DNA from: Chloroflexota bacterium
Lineage (GTDB): Bacteria > Chloroflexota > Chloroflexia > QHBQ01 > JADMIH01
Reading direction: 5' to 3'
DNA: 20,800 nucleotides
NCBI GenBank assembly: GCA_015478675.1
Contig: JADMIH010000052.1
Location: 1 to 20,800, forward strand
Position 1 is the first letter of the stretch; every line of letters begins with the position of its first letter. This document shows, one piece after another, positions 6,635 to 13,391 of the stretch. Position numbers and translations under genes: made by a program. The notes under the pieces were generated by a model that saw only the letters and a program-made list of their open reading frames with translations, made no database searches and had not been told where the DNA came from.

Positions 6635-8224
6635 ATGTCCGCAGGATCACAGAAAAAAGAAGGTGCCAGGCTTCCCGAAGACCCGGCAGGTGAGACGCAG
6701 CAGATACCTCTTGTGAACGAGCATGCCCCTGCTGATGAGATCACCACCGTAGTTGGGAGCGCCGAGCCTGCTTCTACCACGAAACAACACGAACAGCTTC
6801 CTGCTGCGGGGGAGGAGGCCAGGCAGGTAGAGGGTGTCGTCCCCCAGGAAACCAACCCGATGCCCGTTGCTGTCTGGCCTCCACCCGCGCCTGAGCGGGC
6901 CCCAAGCAAACCGCCGCCGTTGCGCCCGCAGCATGGAGGGGGCATCAAGGTGGCCGACGTCACCAGGAACGTAGAGGTGATTCAACCCGCGCCCGGCCTT
7001 TTCACCAGCGAGTTGAGGCGCGCGCTTCCGCCCTGGGCGCTGCCCCTCCTGACTTTCCAGCCTGTGAGTGTGTGGTTGGGTGCCCGCATCGCGCTAACCT
7101 TACTGGCGCTGCTGGCGGGGTTAATGCTGCCCAGCATAGTGCCAAAGGGCACTGCTAACTGGTATGGCGCGCCGGGCGGGCCGGACCTCACTCCCTTCGT
7201 GGACAGAATAGCGGGGGTGTGGACGCGCTGGGACGGCCAGTGGTACCTCAAGATCGCTACCGAAGGCTACCAGAAAAACGACGGCTCGGCTGCTTTTTAT
7301 CCCTTGTACCCCTGGTTAGTGAAACTGACAGGCTTGCTGGCGGGGGAGCGTTATATCTGGGCTGGCATTTTGCTGTCATCGCTCTTTTTCCTCGGCGCGC
7401 TTATATTGCTGCACCGCCTGGTGCGTCTTGATTTTCACCCGGAGGATGCGGGGCGCTCGGTCTTCTATCTGGCGGCCTTCCCGATGGCATTTTTCTTCTG
7501 GGCGGTTTATACCGAGTCGCTCTTTCTGCTACTTGCTGTGGCCTCTCTCCTCGCAATACGCACCCAGCGGTGGTGGTGGGCTGCGCTGCTCATCTCTTTT
7601 GCTATCTGGACGCGCACCACCGGATTGCTGCTACTATTGCCGCTCGCCTGGGAGCTTTGGCTAGCCTACCACCCGCCAATGCCGAGCAACCCACGAGCCA
7701 TGCCCCCACCCAGGCCGTCTCGCTGGACCCTCCCTTCCGTGGCGCTGCCGGTGCTTTCTATCTTCGGCCTCTTTGCCTGGGTGTGGATTACCTTCGGGGA
7801 CCCCCTTGCCTCGCTCAAGGCACAGGGCATATGGAACAGGTCCTTCTCCTGGCCCTGGGAGACCATAGGCAACGCTCTGCGCGTGGCAACGCAGATGCCC
7901 TTTCAGTATCAGGTGGAGAATCAGAGCTGGACCTATCTGGGCGCGCTCGCCTTCTCTCTTATCGTAGGGGCGCTTGCTCTCAGGTGGCTGCGCGGCAGCT
8001 ACAATATCTATTTGTGGGCAGGTATAATCTTCTCGCTCTTTTCCGCCGCCCCGCGTAATCCGCTCTTATCCTACCCGCGCTTCCTGATCGTCCTTTTTCC
8101 GGCATTTATCGCCATGGCGCTTGTGGGGCGCAACCGCTACGCACACCAGATAATCACCTGGGCTAGCTTGCTCCTGCTGGCGCTCTATACAATAAGGTTT
8201 GCTAACTGGTATTGGGTTGCATAG
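6635..8224 (+). CDS. PIG-V-like (GT-C) mannosyltransferase-type membrane protein
   Basis: 529 aa. Residues 1-125 are predicted disordered, rich in Pro, Glu, Thr and Ala, with no TM. A polytopic membrane region with about 8-10 segments follows from residue 145. The diagnostic stretch is TRWDGQWYLKIATEGY (197-212) with AFYPLYPWL (220-228). RWDxxWYxxIAxxGY with F(F/Y)PLYP is the hallmark of the PIG-V/GPI-mannosyltransferase-2 family and its bacterial relatives, in which the Asp lies in the catalytic loop. The expected reaction is transfer of mannose or another sugar from a polyprenyl-phosphate donor outside the cytoplasm. No Shine-Dalgarno precedes the ATG; an extended -10 lies just upstream instead. 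It sits directly after another GT-C gene on the same strand, suggesting shared glycan or glycolipid assembly. The long disordered N-terminus is unusual for the family. Confidence 0.87.
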   Translation: MSAGSQKKEGARLPEDPAGETQQIPLVNEHAPADEITTVVGSAEPASTTKQHEQLPAAGEEARQVEGVVPQETNPMPVAVWPPPAPERAPSKPPPLRPQHGGGIKVADVTRNVEVIQPAPGLFTSELRRALPPWALPLLTFQPVSVWLGARIALTLLALLAGLMLPSIVPKGTANWYGAPGGPDLTPFVDRIAGVWTRWDGQWYLKIATEGYQKNDGSAAFYPLYPWLVKLTGLLAGERYIWAGILLSSLFFLGALILLHRLVRLDFHPEDAGRSVFYLAAFPMAFFFWAVYTESLFLLLAVASLLAIRTQRWWWAALLISFAIWTRTTGLLLLLPLAWELWLAYHPPMPSNPRAMPPPRPSRWTLPSVALPVLSIFGLFAWVWITFGDPLASLKAQGIWNRSFSWPWETIGNALRVATQMPFQYQVENQSWTYLGALAFSLIVGALALRWLRGSYNIYLWAGIIFSLFSAAPRNPLLSYPRFLIVLFPAFIAMALVGRNRYAHQIITWASLLLLALYTIRFANWYWVA

Positions 8225-8252
8225 CCAGTGGTCAGTAGTCAGTAGTCGGTAA
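8225..8252 (+). repeat. Heptamer array (TCAGTAG type)
   Basis: Four 7-bp units in phase directly follow the stop codon of the PIG-V-type gene: CCAGTGG, TCAGTAG, TCAGTAG, TCGGTAA. It is the same style of heptamer repeat as seen elsewhere in the window, with a different sequence. Confidence 0.8.
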
Positions 8253-8286
8253 CTTAGCAGATAAGTGTAATGGCAAGGAGAAGAGG

Positions 8287-8541
8287 ATGGAATACGATGT
8301 TCGCACAGTCGTTTTTGATCTAACTACGGAGGGCGCAGAGGGCCAATTCTGCATACCCCAGCCTGTCTATGATCTGCTGGGTTTGCACGACGGCGACAAT
8401 TTAGCACTCTCTATAGAAACGCCCGCAGGCACATATACGGGCATAAGGAAGCTGGCGGCAGGCACCAAAATCCTGGACAGTGATTTGCAGGACTATATAA
8501 AAGCAGGCCAGCGGATCAAGATAACGCTCTCACGAGCATAA
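8287..8541 (+). CDS. Small AbrB/MazE-like protein, function unknown
   Basis: 84 aa with a strong Shine-Dalgarno (AAGGAG, 8275-8280) before the ATG. The N-terminal part has FDLTTEGAEGQFCIPQPVYD followed by LLGLHDGDNLAL. This resembles the swapped-hairpin AbrB/MazE pattern (G-x-I-x-I-P, a short helix, then LGL-x-x-GD and a strand). The C-terminal half (GTYTGIRKLAAGTKIL, GQRIKITLSRA) is beta-rich and not typical of DNA-binding AbrB proteins, so DNA binding is only a possibility. It is followed after 39 nt by the cobalamin adenosyltransferase with its own good Shine-Dalgarno, and is probably co-transcribed with it. A small 6-bp hairpin (8540-8557) sits between them. Confidence 0.72.
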   Translation: MEYDVRTVVFDLTTEGAEGQFCIPQPVYDLLGLHDGDNLALSIETPAGTYTGIRKLAAGTKILDSDLQDYIKAGQRIKITLSRA

Positions 8542-8580
8542 GGCTGGAAAGAGCCTTACTCAGCTTACAGGAGGAAAGTT

Positions 8581-9129
8581 ATGTTCGGCCAGCGCCTCGG
8601 CACAGGCGACGAAGGGTACACGGACTTGCTCGGTCCTGAGCGAGTTGCCAAGTATGATCTGCGCCCTGAAACATATGGCACACTCGATGAAGCAAGCAGC
8701 GCGCTTGGCCTTGCCAGGGCGCTCTCGCAACAGGAGCGGACGCGTGAGGTACTCCGGCAGGTGCAGCACGACCTCTACCTAATGATGGCCGAGGTAGCCA
8801 CGCCGTCAGCCCAACTTGCGAAGCTTCCGTACAGGATGACGGAGGATCAGGCCAACTGGCTTGACGCTACCATCGCTGAGCTGGAAAAAGAAGTGGAGCT
8901 TCCGAAGCAGTTTGTATTGCCGGGAGCCAGCGCTGGGTCGGCGGCAATAGACCTCAGCAGGGCAATCGTGCGCCGCGCCGAGCGCCACGCCGTGCGCTTG
9001 ATCCACGAAGGCCGCATGCCGCAGGGCAACGTGCTCCGCTACCTCAACCGCCTTTCATCGCTTCTATTCATACTGGCGAGGTATGAGGAGCACGCCTCCG
9101 GGGTGCCGTATGATATTGCCAAACGTTAG
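8581..9129 (+). CDS. Cob(I)alamin adenosyltransferase, PduO/MMAB type
   Basis: 182 aa, the usual length. It transfers the adenosyl group of ATP to cob(I)alamin, giving adenosylcobalamin, the cofactor of methylmalonyl-CoA mutase, class II ribonucleotide reductase and diol dehydratases. Visible family motifs are the N-terminal ATP loop TGDEGYTDLLG (8-18) with RVAKYD, the YGTLDEASSALGLA helix (32-45), FVLPGASAGSAAIDLSRAIVR (111-131), RRAERH (131-136) and the C-terminal YLNRLSSLLFILAR (154-167). The first helix has the Gly-Thr-Gly-Asp variant instead of the common Thr-Lys-x-Gly-Asp. AGGAGG (8571-8576) precedes the ATG by 4-5 nt. It follows the small AbrB-like gene. No cobalamin riboswitch was seen upstream, and no other cobalamin genes are in the window. 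Confidence 0.95.
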   Translation: MFGQRLGTGDEGYTDLLGPERVAKYDLRPETYGTLDEASSALGLARALSQQERTREVLRQVQHDLYLMMAEVATPSAQLAKLPYRMTEDQANWLDATIAELEKEVELPKQFVLPGASAGSAAIDLSRAIVRRAERHAVRLIHEGRMPQGNVLRYLNRLSSLLFILARYEEHASGVPYDIAKR

Positions 9130-9221
9130 GTAACTCACCGCAGAGGGCGCGCCGGAATTATGAATTGTGGGACGAAATCATAACTCATAACTCCGCTGTG
9201 GGTCCTCTGCGGTGAGTTACC
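9129..9221. repeat. 93-bp element with perfect 18-bp terminal inverted repeats and an R1 core
   Basis: The left arm GGTAACTCACCGCAGAGG (9129-9146) and right arm CCTCTGCGGTGAGTTACC (9204-9221) are exact reverse complements. The 57-bp interior contains a degenerate R1 repeat (AATTATGAATTGTGGGACGAA, with CATAACTCATAACTCCGCTG). It fills the gap between two convergent genes, starts on the last base of the adenosyltransferase stop codon, and could fold into a long stem that terminates transcription from either side. No target-site duplication is obvious. Confidence 0.8.
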
Positions 9222-9258
9222 AGGTGTGCTTACCTGGCTGCCGCAAAGTAGATCGGTA

Positions 9259-10659
9259 TCATACCGTGAACCTGGCCCGCAGCCACAGCACGGCGCTGAG
9301 AGCTATCGCGCCGAATATGGCAGTGGCAGCAATGAGGCCGTTGAAGCCCAGGACTAATATAAAGAAACCGCCTGTCGCACCGCCGGTAAGCTGTCCTATC
9401 CCCAGGAAAACAGAGTAGAGTCCCATCACAACGCCTCGGTGCTCTACCCTTGTTTCGGATATGTCAGCCAGGTAGGCGAGGGCCACGGGCGTGAAACCGC
9501 TTTCCAGCAGCACACCCACAGCAAGAAAGGGCAGCAGAGGCCATTGCCCCCACGGGCCGGGCAGCACATTGTTGTTGATGCCAAGCAGCACAACGCAAAC
9601 GATGAAAAGCCCCGCAATTGAGCCGAGCATCATGTTGGTTCGGCGCACCCTCCCGTAGAGTAGACTCCACAAGAAGATACCCAGCATAAAAGTTATACCA
9701 AAGCCGGCCTGCACAGTGCCGACCTCACTGGGGCGCAGGCGTCCGACAAGGAGTTGGTTGCTAAACTGCTCGGTTAGGGTCCCAGGGACTGTAGATTTCA
9801 CCATCAAAGGAGCGAGTTGGGTAAACCAGAGGCCAACCACCGCGTTGATAGCGAGCCATGCCGGGGCGAAGCTGCGCAGCGCGGGTTCTCCGAGGAGGTT
9901 CTTATAGGAGCGCAAACGGCTAAAGACAAGCGCCCGCACAGGGTGGCGGCTGGCGGTTGCAGCCAGACGGTTAGTGAGATTGTGGCTGCGGGCTGCCGCC
10001 GGTAAGCTCTCCTTCACGAAGAAGAAGAGCAGCGCAGCCGCGAGCAGATAAACCAGCGACACCAACCGGAAGCCATTCTTGCCGAACCATTCCCAAAGCT
10101 GGCCGCCTAAAACGCCGCCGCCGACCAGCCCTATCAGGAAGCTGATCTCGTACATGCCCATTACACGCCCACGCAGGCTCGCACTCTCTTTGCTATCGCC
10201 CGATGTGGCGTCTGCAAGGTAGCCCAGTGTGCCAGGAGCATTGGCGGCGGTTGATAGCCCTTCGAGCAAACGACCAATAGCCAGGATCGCTACGAAGGTA
10301 GTCAGCGGGTGAATTTGCACTGCCACAGCGCCCGCCAGGGGGCCGAAGACGAGAAAAGGCTTACGCCCATGCAGATCGCTCAACGCGCCAAAGAGAGGCG
10401 CGAGAAAAAGCTCTGTAGCATAGAAGACAGCCGATAGCGCGCTTATGGTTACCGGGTTGGCTCCTACCACTTGCTTGAGGTAGGTGGCTAGCAAGAGGCC
10501 TGTAGAAGCACCAGCCAGACGCAGCACGAAACTTGAGCCGATAGCCACCTTCAGCGAGGTGCTGAGGCGGCCACCAACAATCCCATGCTGCTGCCCAGCA
10601 GGGTCTGTACCTTCATCTTCGGAACGGGCCGCGGTCTCCGAGGGCGTAAAGATAGCCAT
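9259..10659 (-). CDS. MFS transporter (12-TM drug/efflux-type)
   Basis: 466 aa from the ATG at 10659. A cytoplasmic N-terminus of about 30 residues is followed by roughly 12 hydrophobic segments in two halves separated by a basic loop (about residues 210-245, RSHNLTNRLAATASRHPVRA). The MFS motif A is clear between TM2 and TM3: GALSDLHGRKPFL. The second half carries the related YGRVRRTNMML. Substrate is unknown; the overall look is of a proton-driven exporter. An earlier in-frame TTG at 10698 falls in the promoter -35, so the ATG is preferred. There is no Shine-Dalgarno, and a possible -10 lies 9 nt before the ATG. The padR gene lies upstream on the same strand (223-nt gap), so regulation of this transporter by PadR is plausible but unproven. 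It converges with the adenosyltransferase gene. Confidence 0.9.
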   Translation of the reverse strand: MAIFTPSETAARSEDEGTDPAGQQHGIVGGRLSTSLKVAIGSSFVLRLAGASTGLLLATYLKQVVGANPVTISALSAVFYATELFLAPLFGALSDLHGRKPFLVFGPLAGAVAVQIHPLTTFVAILAIGRLLEGLSTAANAPGTLGYLADATSGDSKESASLRGRVMGMYEISFLIGLVGGGVLGGQLWEWFGKNGFRLVSLVYLLAAALLFFFVKESLPAAARSHNLTNRLAATASRHPVRALVFSRLRSYKNLLGEPALRSFAPAWLAINAVVGLWFTQLAPLMVKSTVPGTLTEQFSNQLLVGRLRPSEVGTVQAGFGITFMLGIFLWSLLYGRVRRTNMMLGSIAGLFIVCVVLLGINNNVLPGPWGQWPLLPFLAVGVLLESGFTPVALAYLADISETRVEHRGVVMGLYSVFLGIGQLTGGATGGFFILVLGFNGLIAATAIFGAIALSAVLWLRARFTV

Positions 10660-10668
10660 ACTCTGATC

Positions 10669-10698
10669 AGAATAGCACACAGAGTATAGCCCTGGCAA
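10669..10698 (-). promoter_or_regulatory. Candidate promoter of the MFS gene
   Basis: On the minus strand, TTGCCA (10693-10698), an 18-bp spacer, and TATTCT (10669-10674) end 9 nt before the ATG. A 10-bp palindrome TCTGATCAGA (10662-10671) overlaps the -10 and the expected transcription start, and could be an operator. An alternative -10, TATACT, lies at 10683-10688 but has no good -35. Confidence 0.42.
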
Positions 10699-10817
10699 CC
10701 CTCTTTAGTCCTATTGCGGGTGGGATAATCTACTGCCTGAGAACGATGCGGAGCGTGCCGCCCCTACAGCGTCTGCAAGGCGGCTATCAAGGTAAAGCGT
10801 AACGAGGCAAACCGCAA

Positions 10818-10851
10818 AGAGACCGCGCGTCTGAAGCTACGTGCGGCCTCT
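10818..10851 (-). terminator. Possible weak terminator after padR
   Basis: The imperfect hairpin pairs CCGCGCGT (10823-10830) with ACGTGCGG (10839-10846), with further partial pairing outside (AGAGA with CCTCT). On the minus strand it is followed by a moderately T-rich TCTCTTTGCGGTTT. If real, it separates padR from the MFS gene only partly. Confidence 0.35.
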
Positions 10852-10882
10852 ATGCAGACAACTGTTTTCTTGTTGGTAGGAT

Positions 10883-11671
10883 TCAGGCTTCGCCCGCCCT
10901 GCTATCGTGCCCCGCGGGGTTGTTCGTATCACCGCCTGTATTCGAGTCACTCTGAGCGATTATCTCACGCACTTCGTTCTCACATCGCTCAAGGGCCATT
11001 CGTACGCTGCGGATTGTTTCCTGATCTCCCCCGATGGCTGCGCCTCGCAAGCCGCTTTTGACTGTCCTGACCAGATCGCCGAGCGCGTCGCCGACAAATT
11101 TAAGCTCGTGCAGACTGGTCCTGGAAGGTGTGTGTTCACTGAAGCGGGACCAGAAGTTCTCGACGAAGCCGGCATGCGCTTGAAGCTCTGCGCTTCCCGC
11201 CTCTGTCAGACGGTACACGCGCCTGTCGGCCTCCTGATCGGAGCGAACAAGGCTCAGGTCTTCCATATACTGCAACGTCGGGTAGAGGGTGCCCGGACTG
11301 GGGGAGTACCTGCCGCTGGTGCGCTCTTCGAGCACTTTGATAATTTCATAGCCGTGCTTGGGGCCATCATTGAGCACGCTCAGGATTATGTAGCGCAGCA
11401 TCCCGCGCTCCATCCGGTCTCTTCCCCTGGCGCGTCCACCGGGCCTGTCGCCCCAGAAGCCACTCTGCTCGCCAGCGAAAAAGTCACCCCAGGCGTTGCC
11501 CCCCTCATGGGAAAACCCGTGCCCGCGCCCATGCCCGTGCCCCCACATATGGTGGTGGGCGTGCCACTCAGGATGCAGGGGTACGCCGCGCCGGTTGCCC
11601 CCTGGATTATGATCGCCATGCCGGCCACGGAAGCCGGGTCCATCTTCTCTATGCATCATGTTGCCTCTCAT
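10883..11671 (-). CDS. PadR-family transcriptional regulator with His/Gly-rich N-terminal extension
   Basis: 262 aa from the ATG at 11671, chosen because AAGGAGG lies 6 nt upstream (minus strand). Residues 1-88 are low complexity, rich in Gly, His and Arg, with 12 His in the first 55 residues, including HAHHHMWGHGHGRGHG. The PadR winged helix spans about 90-165: LRYIILSVLNDGPKHGYEII, GRYSPSPGTLYPTLQYMEDL, and a wing RRVYRLTEAG. Residues 170-230 are helical, as in the PadR dimerisation region, followed by an acidic, Asn-rich tail. PadR proteins usually repress a neighbouring efflux or detoxification gene and themselves. The nearest candidates are the MFS gene downstream and the divergent VOC gene. 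The His-rich stretch could bind metal (inference). Confidence 0.93.
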   Translation of the reverse strand: MRGNMMHREDGPGFRGRHGDHNPGGNRRGVPLHPEWHAHHHMWGHGHGRGHGFSHEGGNAWGDFFAGEQSGFWGDRPGGRARGRDRMERGMLRYIILSVLNDGPKHGYEIIKVLEERTSGRYSPSPGTLYPTLQYMEDLSLVRSDQEADRRVYRLTEAGSAELQAHAGFVENFWSRFSEHTPSRTSLHELKFVGDALGDLVRTVKSGLRGAAIGGDQETIRSVRMALERCENEVREIIAQSDSNTGGDTNNPAGHDSRAGEA

Positions 11672-11704
11672 CGTTTCCTCCTTCAGTAAAGCTATTATTG
11701 TATA

Positions 11705-11716
11705 AAGATATATCTT
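11705..11716. promoter_or_regulatory. 12-bp perfect palindrome, candidate PadR operator
   Basis: AAGATATATCTT lies 7 bp downstream of the padR -10 box, covering the expected transcription start. Outside it, TGTATA (11699-11704) and TATACA (11726-11731) form a second, wider dyad. A regulator bound here would block padR transcription, which would fit autorepression; PadR operators are typically AT-rich dyads near the start site. Confidence 0.5.
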
Positions 11717-11723
11717 ATAGCTT

Positions 11724-11752
11724 ACTATACAGTAACGCCTTACTTTTGTCAA
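11724..11752 (-). promoter_or_regulatory. padR promoter, near consensus
   Basis: On the minus strand: TTGACA (11747-11752, 6 of 6), a 17-bp spacer, and TATAGT (11724-11729, 5 of 6). The untranslated leader would be about 45 nt and contains the strong Shine-Dalgarno of padR. Confidence 0.8.
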
Positions 11753-11876
11753 GAATCAATTTGCGTGTAAATGTGCAGATTATGGGTGTAGAAGATCTGT
11801 CGATGGAGCAAGATGGTGCCTTGCCCCGGCTGGAGACAAATGAACCCCAATCCTGAACGCTTATGCGCCATACGGC

Positions 11877-11905
11877 TTGACTATTCAGAACGTTTGTGCT
11901 ATAAT
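11877..11905 (+). promoter_or_regulatory. VOC gene promoter, near consensus
   Basis: TTGACT (11877-11882, 5 of 6), a 17-bp spacer, and TATAAT (11900-11905, 6 of 6). It lies about 67 nt before the start codon of the VOC gene and is among the best promoters in the window. Confidence 0.83.
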
Positions 11906-11972
11906 GATGGGGCGTTCCCCCACTGCTTCCTAGCCTCGGCCATTCAACACCAACACAAAAGGAGAAGCTCAC

Positions 11973-12362
11973 ATGGCTAATCACCCTATCGTTCACCTTG
12001 ATATCCCGGCGCAAGACCCTGTGGCGGCGGCCAAGTTCTACGAACAAGCTCTCGGCTGGCAACTGACCCATGATTCCAACTTCGACTACTGGATGTTCAG
12101 TGCCGAAGGTGGGCCGGGCGGCGGCTTCGTTGGCACAGGGCATATGGGTGGCAAGGACACTCATCCTCAGTACGAAATAGGCAAGGTGCTGGTCTACCTG
12201 GGCAGCGATGACATTGACGCTGACCTGGCGCGGGTCGAAGCCGGGGGCGGGCGCGTCTTAATGCCTCGCGCCAGCCTCGGAGACTTTGGGGCGTGGGCCG
12301 TATTCGCCGACCCCAGCGGCAATCAGATCGGCTTCTTCCAGAGCCTGACCCCCGCCGAGTAA
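11973..12362 (+). CDS. VOC-family (glyoxalase/bleomycin-resistance-like) protein
   Basis: 129 aa, a typical single-chain VOC protein made of two beta-alpha-beta3 modules: IVHLDIPAQDPVAAAKFYEQ with ALGWQL (6-31) in the first, and VLVYLGSDDIDADLARVEAG with DPSGNQIGFFQ (72-123) in the second. His8 is in the usual position of the first metal ligand. The last ligand position, normally Glu in the strand after GNxxG, appears to be Gln123, so metal binding and catalysis are uncertain and the specific reaction cannot be told. The ATG has a good Shine-Dalgarno (AAGGAGA, 7-8 nt upstream) and a strong promoter. It is divergent from padR and convergent with parB. Confidence 0.9.
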   Translation: MANHPIVHLDIPAQDPVAAAKFYEQALGWQLTHDSNFDYWMFSAEGGPGGGFVGTGHMGGKDTHPQYEIGKVLVYLGSDDIDADLARVEAGGGRVLMPRASLGDFGAWAVFADPSGNQIGFFQSLTPAE

Positions 12363-12378
12363 CAATACTGTCGAGAAA

Positions 12379-12429
12379 CAAGCACTGAGGACTGAGTGAG
12401 TAGCGAACTCACTCAGTCCTCAGTGCTTG
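12379..12429. terminator. Bidirectional hairpin, 22-23 bp perfect stem
   Basis: Arms 12379-12400 and 12408-12429 are exact reverse complements over 22 bp, with one further T-A pair inside, leaving a tiny loop. The stem contains heptamer-like units (ACTGAGG, ACTGAGT). It sits 16 nt after the VOC stop and 10 nt beyond the parB stop, so it would act on both converging transcripts. It lacks a long T-run, so Rho-independent efficiency is uncertain. Confidence 0.75.
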
Positions 12430-12438
12430 CCTATTCGA

Positions 12439-13389
12439 CTACTGCCCTTCATCTTCGCCCACAATTGTACCGTAGATCCTGTCGAGCTCTTCGTCAGAGT
12501 AGAAGTAGATTACCAGTTTGCCGCCGCGACTGCTGCGCGATAACTGCACTTTCGTGCCGAGGGCATTGCGGAAACGGTCTTCCAGATCGCGCACAGGATC
12601 GTACAGGGAGGGCTGCTCTGCCTCACTATCTTCAGGCTTCTGAGGTTGTCCGGCACCTTCGGCAAGACGTCGAGCCAGCGCTTCCACCTGCCGCACGCTC
12701 AGGTCGCTTGCAACAGTGTGCTCTAACAGGCGCAACTGCCCTTCCTCAGCAGGCACCTGCAAGATGGCGCGGGCGTGGCCTTCAGTTATGATGCCCAGGG
12801 CAAGCGCTTCCTGCACAGGCAGCGGCAGCCTCAGCAATCGAAGAGAGTTCGCGACAGCGCCCCGGCTCTTGCCCACTCTGGCAGCCACCTCGTCGTGCTT
12901 CAGTCCAAACTCTTCGACAAGCGAGCGATAGGCTGTCGCTTCTTCCAGAGGGTTCAGGTCGGCACGCTGTAGATTCTCTACCAGCGCAAGCTCAAGCATC
13001 TCCTGACTTGAGGCCTCCTTCACGACGGCAGGCACCCGCTCAAGCCCTGCCAGGATAGCGGCTCGCCAGCGGCGCTCACCCGCTATAAGCAGATAGCCGC
13101 CACCCCCCGCACGCGTGACCACAAGCGGCTGCAACAACCCATGCTCGCGTATCGAGGCAGCCAGTTCGTCCAGCTCCTCTGATTTCATCTCCTGGCGGGG
13201 CTGGCGGGGGTTAGGCCCTATATCCCCCGTAGCCACTTCAACTATCCCGGCCTCAAGGGTGGAGGGCGAGATATCTACCTCTCCGGGCAACCGTCCGGGC
13301 TGCTCGGTAGGTTGGGTTGCTTGTTCAGGAGGCGTTTGAGGGATGAGAGCGCCAAGCCCACGACCAAGACCGCCTTTTCTCTTTGCCAT
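12439..13389 (-). CDS. parB: Chromosome-partitioning protein ParB (Spo0J/Noc-like CTPase)
   Basis: 316 aa. The N-terminus KGGLGRGLGALIP is the ParA-stimulating motif of chromosomal ParB. An acidic/Pro/Gln-rich linker leads to the core: NPRQPR (60-65), the CTP-binding GERRWRA box (104-110), and ENLQRADLNPLEEA (138-151). The helix-turn-helix lies about 158-185, with KSRGAVANSLRLLRLP and then ITEGHARAIL. A C-terminal dimerisation region (about 255-316) ends with YSDEELDRIYGTI. ParB binds parS centromere sites and spreads as a sliding clamp. The ATG lies 2 nt after the parA stop, and its Shine-Dalgarno (AAGGAGG) is inside the last parA codons, so translation is coupled. No parS-like palindrome (GTTTCACGTGAAAC) was seen in this window. 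Confidence 0.97.
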   Translation of the reverse strand: MAKRKGGLGRGLGALIPQTPPEQATQPTEQPGRLPGEVDISPSTLEAGIVEVATGDIGPNPRQPRQEMKSEELDELAASIREHGLLQPLVVTRAGGGGYLLIAGERRWRAAILAGLERVPAVVKEASSQEMLELALVENLQRADLNPLEEATAYRSLVEEFGLKHDEVAARVGKSRGAVANSLRLLRLPLPVQEALALGIITEGHARAILQVPAEEGQLRLLEHTVASDLSVRQVEALARRLAEGAGQPQKPEDSEAEQPSLYDPVRDLEDRFRNALGTKVQLSRSSRGGKLVIYFYSDEELDRIYGTIVGEDEGQ

Positions 13390-13391
13390 AT

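Larger units (their letters stand above)
11672..11972. other. 301-bp divergent regulatory region between padR and the VOC gene
   Basis: It holds two near-consensus sigma-70 promoters facing outward (minus 11724-11752; plus 11877-11905), a 12-bp palindrome near the padR transcription start, and between them a unique stretch with no ORF. A short sequence ACCCCAATCCTGAACGCTTA at about 11844-11863 recurs in altered form near 14467 (ACCCCAACTCTGAACACTTA), so it is probably another dispersed motif. Confidence 0.7.

Noticed and set aside
8540..8557. Terminator between the small AbrB-like gene and the adenosyltransferase
   Set aside because: The hairpin AAGGCT/AGCCTT is only 6 bp with no T-run, so it is unlikely to end transcription.
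8225..8580. Cobalamin riboswitch before the adenosyltransferase
   Set aside because: The gap holds only a heptamer array and ribosome-binding sites; it is far too short for a B12 riboswitch.
10735..10775. Dispersed repeat or gene fragment between the MFS gene and padR
   Set aside because: GTGCCGCCCCTAC resembles the core of a common intergenic repeat, but only one copy is seen here, so it is not claimed.
10907..11689. 260-aa plus-strand frame opposite padR
   Set aside because: It is antisense to a clear PadR gene with its own promoter and ribosome-binding site. It is an artefact of GC-rich codon bias.
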